This document shows, piece by piece, positions 53,632 to 64,000 of a stretch of DNA of 64,000 nucleotides (position 1 is the first letter of the stretch; every line of letters begins with the position of its first letter). The stretch comes from Plectosphaerella cucumerina (taxonomy: Eukaryota > Ascomycota > Sordariomycetes > Glomerellales > Plectosphaerellaceae). Both the position numbers and the translations under genes were made by a program. Below the pieces are notes generated by a model. That model saw nothing but the letters and a program-made list of their open reading frames with translations. It searched no databases and was not told the origin of the DNA. The stretch lies in NCBI GenBank assembly GCA_020746995.1, contig JAGPXD010000002.1:248001-312000 (forward strand), read 5' to 3'.

Positions 53632-55150
53632 ATCGTGACCACTCCAACATCAAGGCGATGAAAGCATACATGCACCCACAGAAAACACAACTAAGATACG
53701 TAGACTGATTCATGCCAGTACTTCTACTGGCAGTCAGGACTCGTGCCGATTCCAAACACCGGGGAGGTGCCAGGCAACGTGGGTACCAGGACTTTGATAT
53801 CAAGCTTAGCTCCCTGTGCTTTCAGACTCGAACCAGGAATCCCTAACCCAGTTGCTTCAGCAGGCAAGACTGCGATGACAGATCTAACCAAGTTTGGTAT
53901 GCATACTGTTGCGAAGGTGAGCGTCTGCCTTCGATAGCTCTCATTCACTCGGTGCTCACAATTGGCATGACCCACCCAAGCTCGCGGATGGGGTTTGCAG
54001 CCCTACTGACCAATGGAGGCATATTGAATGCAGCTAACATCATTAAATCTGCTATACAAGTTTATATTCGTTAGAAAAGTTGTTTATGCTGCTTCTGTTC
54101 ATAGACTAATGCCCTCCAGGTTGGCCTGCTGGTTGCGGCAGCTCGCCAAATGCCGAGTGATGCATCGACAGACAGCTCACACATGATGGTAAACCTTCCT
54201 CGCTTGATTTGTGATGCTAGTAACGTTCGAGGTATCACAATTTTATACCTGTTCAGACACAAGATGAAGGTTCTCGCAATGGAAATGTCGATGATAAGCA
54301 GTCACAGGCCAACATCCACGCGGAAACAACAGGCACCAACACATGAGTCTGATAAAACCCCAGCCCCAGTTTTGTTGAACCTTAGATCAGTATTATCAGA
54401 GCGAGATGATTGTACCCCGCAAGGCTGGTAGGTATTCTGGATGTACCAGCAGCCGGGCCATGGTCACCATGTCCCTCAACTCACTGTCGCACGCAGCAAT
54501 GATGATATTGAATACGTCAGACGTGTCACGTCATGACGAAACTTCCTCCTGTCTATCAAGTATTGACGGTATCTCACGTAAGTCTTTCTTCGTTTGGAAA
54601 CTGCAAGCTCTGTCGGTGATTTCACCATGATCCAGTCCCAACCACGTGTGCGTCAGTGTGTCTGGCACGGAAGAATATCTGCGACCCAAACATAATGGCG
54701 CCTTCCTCTGCGACTGTGCGACCAATCTGACACCACATATGCTCCCAAATCAACCCATGCCGTCCCCATCATCAGGGTGGTACGGCATGGCAACCGTGGC
54801 CAGTCCCTCAAGGTGCTCTATCCCTCAAGGTGCTCTATCCCTCAAGGTGCTCTACAACGGAGGCTCAATCCGCCGACTCGGCCCAACTCATCCGAGTGCC
54901 GCGACGTCGGAAGTCAAGGGCATCAGCCGTATCGAATTTAGACATCTCGAGGTATTTGGGCTGCGGCATGCCACAAGCCTCGACGAAGGACCTCGAGCTT
55001 CGCTTCGAGACGCCCACCCCCATAACAAGCGCCACAGGAATCAGGCGGCGCAATGCCGAAACTGTCTCAGACCTCAGAACCAGCAGGAAGAGCTCTTTCC
55101 CCGGGAACTCACTCTTGACGCCGTGTCGCCATGTTCAGCCGCGTGACCAA
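53632..55150. other. gene-poor region of lower GC, possible gene relics
   Basis: Composition falls towards 50% GC. Two minus-strand stretches read like protein but lack starts or complete exons: 53724-53975 and about 54865-55130 (for example SKFDTADALDF). No intact gene can be built. A 17-bp triplicated sequence is listed separately. Confidence 0.4.
54804..54854. repeat. 17-bp direct repeat, three perfect copies
   Basis: TCCCTCAAGGTGCTCTA is repeated three times back to back with no mismatch (54804-54820, 54821-54837, 54838-54854). The period is not a multiple of three, so it shifts frame and argues against coding here. Confidence 0.9.
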
Positions 55151-57709
55151 GCCCCCGTGCCGACGATGAAAGCGGCGTCAGCGCCTGGGTCTCACTCAGC
55201 CTTGTTTACGTGTTGCGCAACCACGAGGCCGCAACCAGATCGAGGGGCGCAGCGCAAGCCATAGCTTTCACAGTCACGAGGTTTGACTTCTGTAGTAAAC
55301 CATGTCTCGGTCCATCTGTGTATAACAGAAAGCTGCGTGGAGGGGAGGAAAGACAGACGCTTTCCCGTAGCAAGACGTCACATTCCGCACCCCAGCAATT
55401 AACCCCTCTCAGTAAAGTCAATTGCCTCCAAGGCCCAAGGAAGTCAATAATAATAAAAACAACATCAAAACATCAATCACAAACCCCCGAATGAGATCAA
55501 TGCTTGGCGGACCCCGGAGGAAATGACGATGGCTCAATTTCCCCCCCGTTGCATTCCCCAGCGCAGCAGTGGCTCTCCCCACCCTATCGACACACCACCG
55601 AGGCCCGTTCGTGGTGGGTGCGCCGATGAGCCCTGTCGGCGTCGTGGTGCACAAGCCCCTCGGGGCCTGGGTTCGTCTCAACATGGCCCAAGGTTGCATG
55701 AAGGAGGGAAACGAAACGTCCGATGGGGGTGGGCGGGCAGGCAAGGATGGATGGCAGACAGACATTCAATCAATCAATCAATTGCGGAACGGGGTCGAAG
55801 GAGAAACGGAAGAGTCAGTTGGAAAGACACGAAACGCGGCAAAACAAAGAAAACCTGGCCGGAACGGCGCAATCAAATCGAGACGGGGGACAGCGCAGCG
55901 CAGCGTTGGTCCGGCTCTCGCTCAGGGCGCCTCCTTGCGCGCCGGACTCGGAAGCAGGCCGATCCCCATCCCCCATCTCCATCCACATCCCCATCCCGGG
56001 CCGGGCTGAAAATTCGAAGTGAACCACAGTTCGCGTCCAGTCGGTCAATGGAAGGAGGGGAATCCCTACGGATAGCTTCGCCGGACGATGAAATGGAGGG
56101 GATCCGCCGCTGATTCGTGAAACGGTCGAGAAGCGGGAAGGCCAGTCCAGAAGCAACCAACTTGACGAAGGAAATGGCGGTAGGCGGCGAAAACGTGCCC
56201 TTGTCATTACTCGCGGCCGCGTAAAAAGATGCGACGCAGACAGCGCGCACGCTCCCCCCAACGTAGCGCCCACGCACGCCCGTAGCTCCGAGTCGTGGGC
56301 CGAAAACACACGCACAGTCTTGTACAGAAGCACATTTCGTGGGTTATGGTTGTTTGCAAGGCTGCCCAGAGGACCCTGCAGCGCATCATCAAGTGCCCAG
56401 AAAAGGCCAAGGTGATGGCCTTGGATCACACGTCTTGGACAGGTCTTGGTGTCTGGGGAAGGTCGCAGAGCCAAGAGCAGGAAGCAGAGAGGGCGATGCT
56501 TGGGGGCAGTATGGCCAAGAGACTTGGCGATGCGCAGAGGGTAGAGGGTGGGTTGAGTGAGCCTGGGGAAGAGGGACGACATGGCTCGAGTGCCTCTTGG
56601 CATGCGCAGCATTCGACGACATGTCTGGTCTTTGGAAGTCTATCCATCTAGGAGAGTATGGATTTTGCCATCTGGGGCCGATCTTTGTCCGCCGTCTTGT
56701 TTCACATCGCCGGTCGAGGTCACGGTCACGGTGGCACGGTGAGGTAACACGGGCTTTTGCAGTGCCGCCCGGTTGCTGTCATCCGAGCCACGCACGCCTC
56801 TGGTCGAGGGACTTCAGTCTGGCGCCGGGGGAAGACGGCTTGAAGGGCAGCATCAGACTGGGGCGACCTCCTGGCTCACACGGCGAGCGTCAAACATGAA
56901 GACGCAAACCCAGTCCGAATACTACCGGCGCCAGCCCGCCAGCCCTCAGGTGTCGCCGTGCCGGTCGCCCTGGAGATCCCACCCTTCAGCCCCGGGCCGG
57001 CGTGTGTTTTGAAGCGCAGCTAGAACGAAGGGCCCACGAGGCTGCTACCACCCAGACGGCCGTGTGTTGCCAGTGGCGGCAACGGTGCCCGTGCGACGCT
57101 GTCAGCCTCCCAGCGGGCGCTAGAACATCAAGTAAACGACCGGGTTCGTGCACTGGCACTGGCGGTGGGAAGAAGCAAAAACAAAAATGGAGGCGGAAGG
57201 CCGTGACGGTGGCATCGAGAAAAGGGCCGGACTCAAGTCCAAGCCCTCGAGTTGTTTCAGACCTTCGCGTGGCAGGGCAGGCAGCGTAGCAACGTGAGCG
57301 AGCCCGGGAAGCCATCGCGCGTCGCGAGAGGCCTGCCCGTCCATGTCGCGGCAAGACCCGGCAGTCGAGTCGATCGGGCATGCACTGCACTGCACAGCAC
57401 AAGAAGAAAGCTCGCTCACTCTCGCATGCAGCTCGGACCCGGCCAATTGTCGCTGCAGACTCGGACGCCCACCCCCCGGAAAGCGGGAGCGAGGCCCACG
57501 AAGAAGACACGGGAGACGCGCCGTACTGGTCACCGAGCTCATCGATGCTAGTGGACAATTGCGCATGCTCTAATATCCGGCGGCTCTTCGCGAGCCTATA
57601 CCACTGCCGGGGCTGATATGCTGAGCGATTTCTCTCTCTACCCGGCGGTCAAGCTGGGTCAAGTCAAGTCACGAGCATACTGGAACCTCAGATATGAGGC
57701 AATTTCCAT

Positions 57710-57734
57710 CGCCAATGGGCAATGGCAATTGGCG
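57710..57734. promoter_or_regulatory. inverted CCAAT pair
   Basis: CGCCAAT, an 11-nt spacer, then ATTGGCG: perfect 7-nt inverted arms, each a CCAAT box, as bound by the HAP/CBF complex. No gene nearby gives it a target. Confidence 0.35.
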
Positions 57735-58783
57735 GCCGATCCATCCATGATGATAGCTGGCCCGGCCCAGGGCAATATCCCAAATATCCCTCTCCCACCC
57801 AAGTAAGCCCGAGGGCGAAAGCAGGGCGCCGCCCGCCGCCCGCCCTGCCCCAATTCGATGCGAGCTCCAGCTGTGACCTGTAAACATAATTTGGCCAGGG
57901 CTCCTCTCAAGGGGCTTGGGGGCCGTCCAGTAGTAAAGACGGCCCACAGATGCCCAGTGCGCGCCTCCGTCGATGGCGACGTGCGGGTACCTCTTCCTGT
58001 GCTCAATGTCCGGGGGTTCCAGGGGTACCCCCTTGTCCCCCTTGGCGTAGGAACCACACGCTTGCACTGGGGACATGGGGGTTCGATTGGGGGGCGCCCC
58101 TGCCCTCCTGCCTGTGCCCTGCCCTGCCCTGACCTTCCCGTCCACTTTTCCGTTCGGCTGCACCCTGCTTGGCAAGGGTTCACACCGCAGAACCGCTGCA
58201 AACCAGAAAAGTGTCCGCCCGTTGCCCGGTCGCCCTCTGGTCTCGAGCCCTGCTTTTGGCCCTCCACTCCAAGTGCTCGCGATGGATGAAGCACAGACTG
58301 CCTGCTTGCCAGGGCGGCCGGCGTCTTGTCGTCTGCAACGGCACACGATCGGCTGCGTCGATGCCGCGCACCGCCGCACGACCACGACACACACCGCAAT
58401 TGAGACCCTGTCGCCTCCTCATTGGGGGGCGCCCTGACACCTCACGGCTTCAAGGGCCCTTTTGCACCTTTGCATCATGTAATTCTGAGATAACGGCCGC
58501 GCCGGCGCATTCGCTGCCGACCGCCGATCGCGCCGCCGGGAACCACAAATTCGGGGGAAAATTTGGATTGCTGTCGCTGGTCTTGTCGGTCCGTCTGATG
58601 TCGACGTCAATCCAGTCTTTTTTTTCTGTCCTTTTTTTCTTCACGCCCAGCTGATTGATTGCCTGGGGGCGCTAGAGCTGTCCCCGTTCCTAATTGTGCA
58701 TGTGCCTGGACTGGCTAGACACGGCCGTCAAGTATCCGCGGGTGCGAGGGACACTGTACGGGCAGATGTCCGTTTTGTCTCTG

Positions 58784-58807
58784 TGCACTTGCACTTGCAC
58801 TTGCACT
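58784..58807. repeat. (TGCACT)4 hexamer repeat
   Basis: Four perfect TGCACT units within the gene-free right end, followed by degenerate copies (GTTGCACTGACACTTGCA). Confidence 0.85.
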
Positions 58808-61800
58808 TAGGTTGCACTGACACTTGCAGTCCAAAGGTGCCCCGTGCTTCCCTTCTCGATTCGACCGGACGTGGGTCGGTGAAGTGCCGGGGCTCGCTTG
58901 GGCCCAGTTCGGGAAGATGGATCCATGCCAGCAACCGGCAAGAAAGATGGACTCGGAGCTCCATACTTTTGTTCTCGACGAGCAAGGCGAATGCCTTCAT
59001 CTGCGCCGTCCAGTCGGGGCATCACAATTAATCATGCATGATGCCCCAGACGTGTTCCTCGTGTGTGTCGTGCCAATGTCCAAGATGACGGATGACCGAA
59101 CCCGATCCCCCAATCCCCCCAGCCGCCACATCGCCTCTGACGTATGGGGGACCAGGGACATTACTCACGACACACGATAGGCGTCAAGGGGGCTGAAGGA
59201 TCCCTGGATGGCGACTGTCACGACATTGTCACTCCCTTCCTCCTCGAGGCTCCAACCCCGTGTTACTGTGTGTGATGTGATGACTGTTCCAGCCAGTCAG
59301 AACCAGGAAAAGGATCTACGAGACAGAATCAGGGACGTCGATAGGCATGACTCGCGGCCCTTCCGTCCTCGGCCTGGCCAGTGCGTTGTAAGAAGCTCGC
59401 CAGAGTCGCCACCAGAGGACAGGTACCGCGGTGATTTGCGGCGGAGGTATTGACGTGCAGCGGCTCCAGAAAATCAACACTTGGTCCGATCGCGGGTTGC
59501 AGGGCAGGGCCACTCAGTGACAGGGTCGCCGGCGAGCACAGTTCCGTCCGACGGAGTCTGAGAGACTGCAGTGAGTGGTGCTACGGCCGGCCGCGGCAAA
59601 ACGGCATCCGCGGTGGAGGCGGGACGGAAGTCGGTGTGAGAGAGAGCCATCGCTACTGTAGCTATCAACGACCTTAATCTCTCGCCCCGGCCGCCGGGCG
59701 TATCAAGCGCCATCGGGATGGATGGATGCGATGGGCGGACCGACTCGCGAAGCGGCACCACCAGTGCATCACTGCACACTTGGTCTGCACCCTGCGTCCC
59801 TGACACCCACAATTCCAGGCACACTCGCTGGCAGGCTGGCAGACAGACCCCACGGCGTGCAAAGGCCGCCCGGCCGCCCGGCAAGCAACCTGCGCACCCC
59901 GACGAATCCAGAAACAGGGACCAATTTCTGTCAAGGTCGACGACACCACCAGCCGGGCTGAATCGATCCAAGTCCGGGAACACCTGGAAATGTGGAGGAG
60001 GGGGGGGCGAGGGGCGAGGGGTGCAAGGCAAGGCGACTCACTCGGCCGGCAGGAGGCAAACTGTGTTGACTGAGAGCATCGAAACACCCGGGATTCGGTG
60101 AGCTCAAGCCTCAAGGTGGCCCCCCACTGGCATCCCTCCCCCCGATGCCCCGTAGAACAAGTCGCACAGTCTTCTAGAAGCCCGACCCAACCCACTCCCG
60201 AGTCCACCCACCATCGAATCAACGACGGCCACCCTTCGGGCCTTCGCCTTCGGTCCGTCCTGTTGGCGGGGGGTCCCACAGACAGCAGCTGCCGTGGGTG
60301 TGCTGTGCTGCGTCGCCCGTTCCGCGGCGATACCGAACGCGAGCAGCGGAGCAGAACGGGAGGAGCGGCACCACCTGACAGGCTGTTCGGCCGAAAGCCT
60401 CGGCGCCCACTGGCATCCAGCGGAAAACAAGGTCTCGCGAGATGACTGAGGCGGCTTCTCCGGATGCTTCGGCCACGACGCCGGACGCCCTGCCCTGCCC
60501 TGCCGAGGAGTCTTGATTTTCAGTCGGCCAAAATGGAAGTGACAGGTCCCGTCATTGCCATCCTGCCTCGGCAGCCAAGGCTGTCCTGACCAAACCTGAG
60601 GTCATCCAGGGCCCTGCTGGACAACTTACTTACAGTACGCCCCTCCCGGGGGCGGAGTCAGCCATGACCAGGCGATGGCCCCGACACTGAGTCGTGACCA
60701 CATGGCACAAGGAATTGCCAAACAACCCCTCGACGTGACCTCTAGGACTTGATGGCGGTGACGTAACAAGGGAAAAGCCGGAGACGACCACGCCACCGTG
60801 TTTGAGGCCTTTGAAGCGTCCGCCAGTTTGCGCCCCGTCCATGAATAGTCGAGAGTGCAGATGGAGATGGATGGATGGAAGAATGCAAAGGGCGAGTCGC
60901 GTGGGCAACAGAGACAGAGAGACCTCCTGCCGCCGGTCCGGGGGCTGGTGCACCCGTGGGGGACACCCTCCAGCTAGAAGCGCTAGAACACGCCCCGGGA
61001 GAGAGAAGGCCGACGTCGCCTGTGGCCCTGGCCTGCCTGGCCTGGCCTGGCTCTGCTTGGCCTGCCTGACCTGCTGCTGCGTTTACCGCTGCACACGCAG
61101 GCACACCGCCGGAACGGGGTGCTACACGCGCCAAGCGACCAGTGATCCTAAGAATACCGAAGGCAGCTGCACTCTAATTGAGGGCATTTCGGGTCCCATG
61201 GGGAGAACCGGGGGAGGCCGGGGGGCGTCGGCGTCGGGCATGCGGCGCGATCGGCTGGTTGGTGGCAGCGCAGGTGCTTCGATTTGCGCGAGGCATTTCT
61301 CGAGCTCCAAAAATCCTCTGGCCGGGCGCTGCTCCGACGCGAACTCAAAGGCCGGGCCGGGCCAGAGAGGTCTGGGCCAGGCGCGGGCGTGCTCCCAAAG
61401 TCTGGGCAGACAACCTCGACCTGCCAGTTGCAGGCTTGCAGCGCGGCGCACGACCTCGAATGCAACTGAGCGCCTTTTTGTCCGTGGTCACGATGGGATG
61501 CAGCGCCTCCTGCGGTGGTTTCAACCTGGATGTCGCCAATCGATGATGGCCCGCTTCTTCCCCCCCGGCCGCCCGCTTGATATTATTACATCCGGCTCTG
61601 CTTGCCTCCTCGCGTGTGGGGGAGCCGCAGGTCCTGATGCTTGCTGGCTGTAGCGCGGGCTGGTTGGGGCGCATTTGTCTCGATGGAGTCGCTGTGGATG
61701 CGAGCTGGCTCGGATACGGTCTGTTTGTGTTCGCGTTTTTTTGTGCAGCTGGGCAACGACGGGCAAGAGTGTGCGAGAATAAGACGGACGAAAAACATGG

Positions 61801-62054
61801 GATGACGCCGTTGGGCCCCAGCTCAAGCTGACAAGGTTCTGGGTACGAGCGTTCGGACATGGGATCCCGTCTTGACAATCGCCCTCGTCGTGATGAGCGA
61901 ATTGATCCCAACTGTAGACGTTGACGTTCAAAAAATCAAGAGGTCAGGTAGTCAATCCAGCACATCAGCTTACGCCTTGCGGGTTGCGACTGACAGCGAG
62001 CGCCAACGCCAACGAGCCCGAGTACCGAACGGAAAGACCACACCACACCACCAG

Positions 62055-62072
62055 CTGCACCTGCACCTGCAC
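62055..62072. repeat. (CTGCAC)3 hexamer repeat
   Basis: Three perfect CTGCAC units plus a partial fourth. Shares the TGCAC core with the repeat at 58784, 3.3 kb away. Confidence 0.8.
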
Positions 62073-64000
62073 CTGCCACTGGCCGCACACACGGTGCTTG
62101 GGCGGAACGGTGATCGCGACAGAACTGGCAACTCGCGATAGCGCTCCCATTGGCCGGGGCGGAGAGCTAGGGCGGGCCCCGGTCGCAATGGCTATACCCA
62201 GATCGGCTTCGCTGCAAGGGTGATCCCGGCCGGGCTCTCAATGACCAGCCGCCAGAGCAAAAGCTTGTCGTTGCGCCAATGGGCGGCCGTCCTTGTCTGC
62301 GACCAGCGAGCGCTCGGTGTCGAAGCTTTTGGGGGATGGCTCTTGGAGACTTGGGACTTGGGACTTATTTCTTGGCCACCCCCGCGTGAACCCTTTTGCT
62401 CGATCACCGGGCTGGGCGGGCAAGCTGCAGGGCCGGCACTGGCACTCTCTTCCCATGTGGTTGGATGGGAAATCCGAGGGCCTGCTCGAGAATGTGGGTG
62501 TTGTTGTTGGTGTGGGTGTGGCCGCGTGGGTGGTGTGAAGCTCGGCTGGCATGGCAAGCATGGCAGGTAAAAGACAGGCAGAGCAAAAAAGTCGATGACG
62601 GGCACCGTGATATCGACATCGCTTCATTACGCGGGGAAAGGAAACTCGGGGCCACGGAGGGCATCGCGGGAGGATCATCTGCCAATTGGAGACGCCGCGG
62701 CGGTTCTTTGCATTCAAGTCAGGGTCGGTGAGCACGAGCAGTAGCCGCATCGAGAAGCTGCCATCTCACGGGTGCCCGATTTATTCCTTCCTTACCTTCC
62801 ACGGGGCCTTCCTGGCAGCAGCTCGAAGCGGCTCGCTCCCGAGAAGATCCTCTTGGGTCTTTGCTCTTGCCGCCCCGGGCGGGCGCGACGAACGCTGACC
62901 GCTGGATCGGAGGAGGACGGGGCGGATTTGGGGGTGGACTCGATGAGACGGCCGGAGCCATTTCCATTGGGGGAGGATGGGATGGGATGGGCGGGCGGGA
63001 AGCCGCTGTCGCAGAGGGGAAAAAAAGAGATTTGGTTTCGTGATGGATTGGTCCAGGGCCCGAGGCCTGTCGTCATATACAGGAAATGGACTTCAGGCAC
63101 CTCACGATTCCGCAGGTCTTTGAGGGTAGGCCTGGGGTAGGCGGTACATGGGGAAAATCGCGCAGCCCTTACGAGATGGAGATGGAGATGGGGATGGGAT
63201 GGATGGGCCACCGGCCGTCGCATCATCCCGCCCCAGCCAGCCCAGCTCCAACAATTCCTCCGAAGGTTTGTGCATTCGGTGCCCGCCTTTTTTGGGGGGC
63301 ACAGGACCACAAGGCAAGCAGCAAGCACCGACGGGCACTTTATGCCGTCGTGCACACACACGGTGAAGGCGAGAGAGCTACTGCAGTGCGCTGGCAGCGT
63401 ACGTGAGGCAAGCAGGCAAGTCGGCCACCGCTTATTCGCACTGGGTCAGTGCACCAACACGGCAGTCCAGGCCCCCGGAGACAGCGACAGAGGACCTCCT
63501 TGGCACAGTGCCGCCTCGCCCGACCCTGCGCGGCCGCCTCTGGCTGGTCCTCCTTGGCTCACAGGCTCACAGCAGCACGAGGCCTTCCAGGCGGTGGTCA
63601 GTCAGTCAGCCTGATGGCAAACGCGAGCCATGTCCGATGTTCGCGACCCGTCCCAAAGTCTCCACGTCCACCGTCTCCTGGATGGGATGATTGACGGTCT
63701 GCAGGCCGGCCGTTGGAGTGGACACCGAGATTTTTCCTGCCCTCGCCTTTCTCCAAGGTCATCTCTCTCTACTCTCGCTCTCTCTGCCGTTGCTGGCCGG
63801 TGTCCAGGACGAGAGAGACCGACGAGAGTGGATCGGGGGCGAGTCGTCGCCAGTGCAGTCTGCTTTGCTTCGGCCAGCAGAACAGGGACCGGGCGGGAAT
63901 GGGCAAGGTGCGGTAGGTATTGTTTACTTTGGCCATGGCCCAAAACAACAAAGGCTACGCTGCGCGGAATTGTCGCTCATCGCGTACCTGATTACTTTCC

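Larger units (their letters stand above)
55151..64000. other. 8.8-kb GC-rich region without recognisable gene
   Basis: High-GC DNA with many overlapping open frames of 60-280 codons on both strands. None has a conserved domain, a convincing start or splice-consistent extension. It contains hexamer runs (58784-58807, 62055-62072), GGCCTG repeats (about 61026-61080), GATGG-type repeats (about 63170-63205), a TCAATCAATCAATCAATCAA run near 55766 and an inverted CCAAT pair. It may be the regulatory region/long leader of a gene beyond the right edge, or host a non-coding RNA. Confidence 0.45.

Noticed and set aside
53815..53900. tRNA-like T-arm string (GGTTCGAGTC on the minus strand)
   Set aside because: The flanking bases do not form the 5-bp T stem and there is no acceptor stem.
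54646..55146. 166-codon plus-strand open frame
   Set aside because: Two other frames are open over the same bases, it contains the 17-bp triplication that shifts frame, and it has no motif.
55815..56612. 265-codon minus-strand open frame
   Set aside because: Low-complexity Pro/Ser/Arg/Leu translation in GC-rich DNA, no domain, overlapping frames also open.

Overview
The window is nuclear DNA of a filamentous ascomycete. Genes are GC-rich, carry short (48-90 bp) GT-AG introns clustered near their 5' ends, and include proteins typical of Pezizomycotina. Gene content and compact structure point to a Sordariomycete, possibly Glomerellales (Colletotrichum/Verticillium-like). That placement is inference from protein style, not from a search. 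I reconstructed 19 protein-coding genes with confident exon structures, one tRNA-Lys, the 3' end of a further gene, and one weak hypothetical gene. Exon joins were accepted only where splice sites, reading phase and family conservation agreed.

Layout. 0-7.3 kb: 3' end of a PITH-domain gene, the Pol I core factor RRN6 (minus), MOZART1 (plus) and a CHY/RING ubiquitin ligase (minus). 9.4-21 kb: protein O-mannosyltransferase PMT2, a Rab4-like GTPase with an unusual 58-codon insertion, a PNS1/choline-transporter-like protein, a WW-domain protein and EMC7. 21.4-26 kb: an intronless WD40 gene bracketed by AT-rich DNA, followed by five copies of a 58-bp tandem repeat ending in a perfect hairpin. 26-34.4 kb: a peroxisomal-type acyl-CoA synthetase, an NmrA-like protein and 2-oxoglutarate dehydrogenase E1. 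37-45.5 kb: a MARVEL protein, O-acetylhomoserine sulfhydrylase, a divergent saccharopine-reductase-like gene lacking the family C-terminus, a paraoxonase-like protein and an SDR epimerase. 46-52.3 kb: tRNA-Lys(CTT), mitochondrial citrate synthase and a Yhm2-type citrate/2-oxoglutarate carrier. From 52.3 kb to the end (about 11.7 kb) I find no gene I can assign confidently.

How the genes relate. KGD1, citrate synthase and the Yhm2 carrier all act on mitochondrial citrate/2-oxoglutarate. The saccharopine-reductase-like and sulfhydrylase genes share a divergent promoter that carries a match to the sulfur-regulator (CYS3) consensus and a GCN4/CPC1-type TGAGTCA. The remaining neighbours look like ordinary housekeeping genes without operon-like logic.

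The most interesting leads are a possible exitron in the Rab4-like gene, an intron whose retention would remove a peroxisomal targeting signal from the acyl-CoA synthetase, a possible SUMO-binding C-terminus on the RING ligase, the satellite array with its hairpin, and the long gene-free right end.
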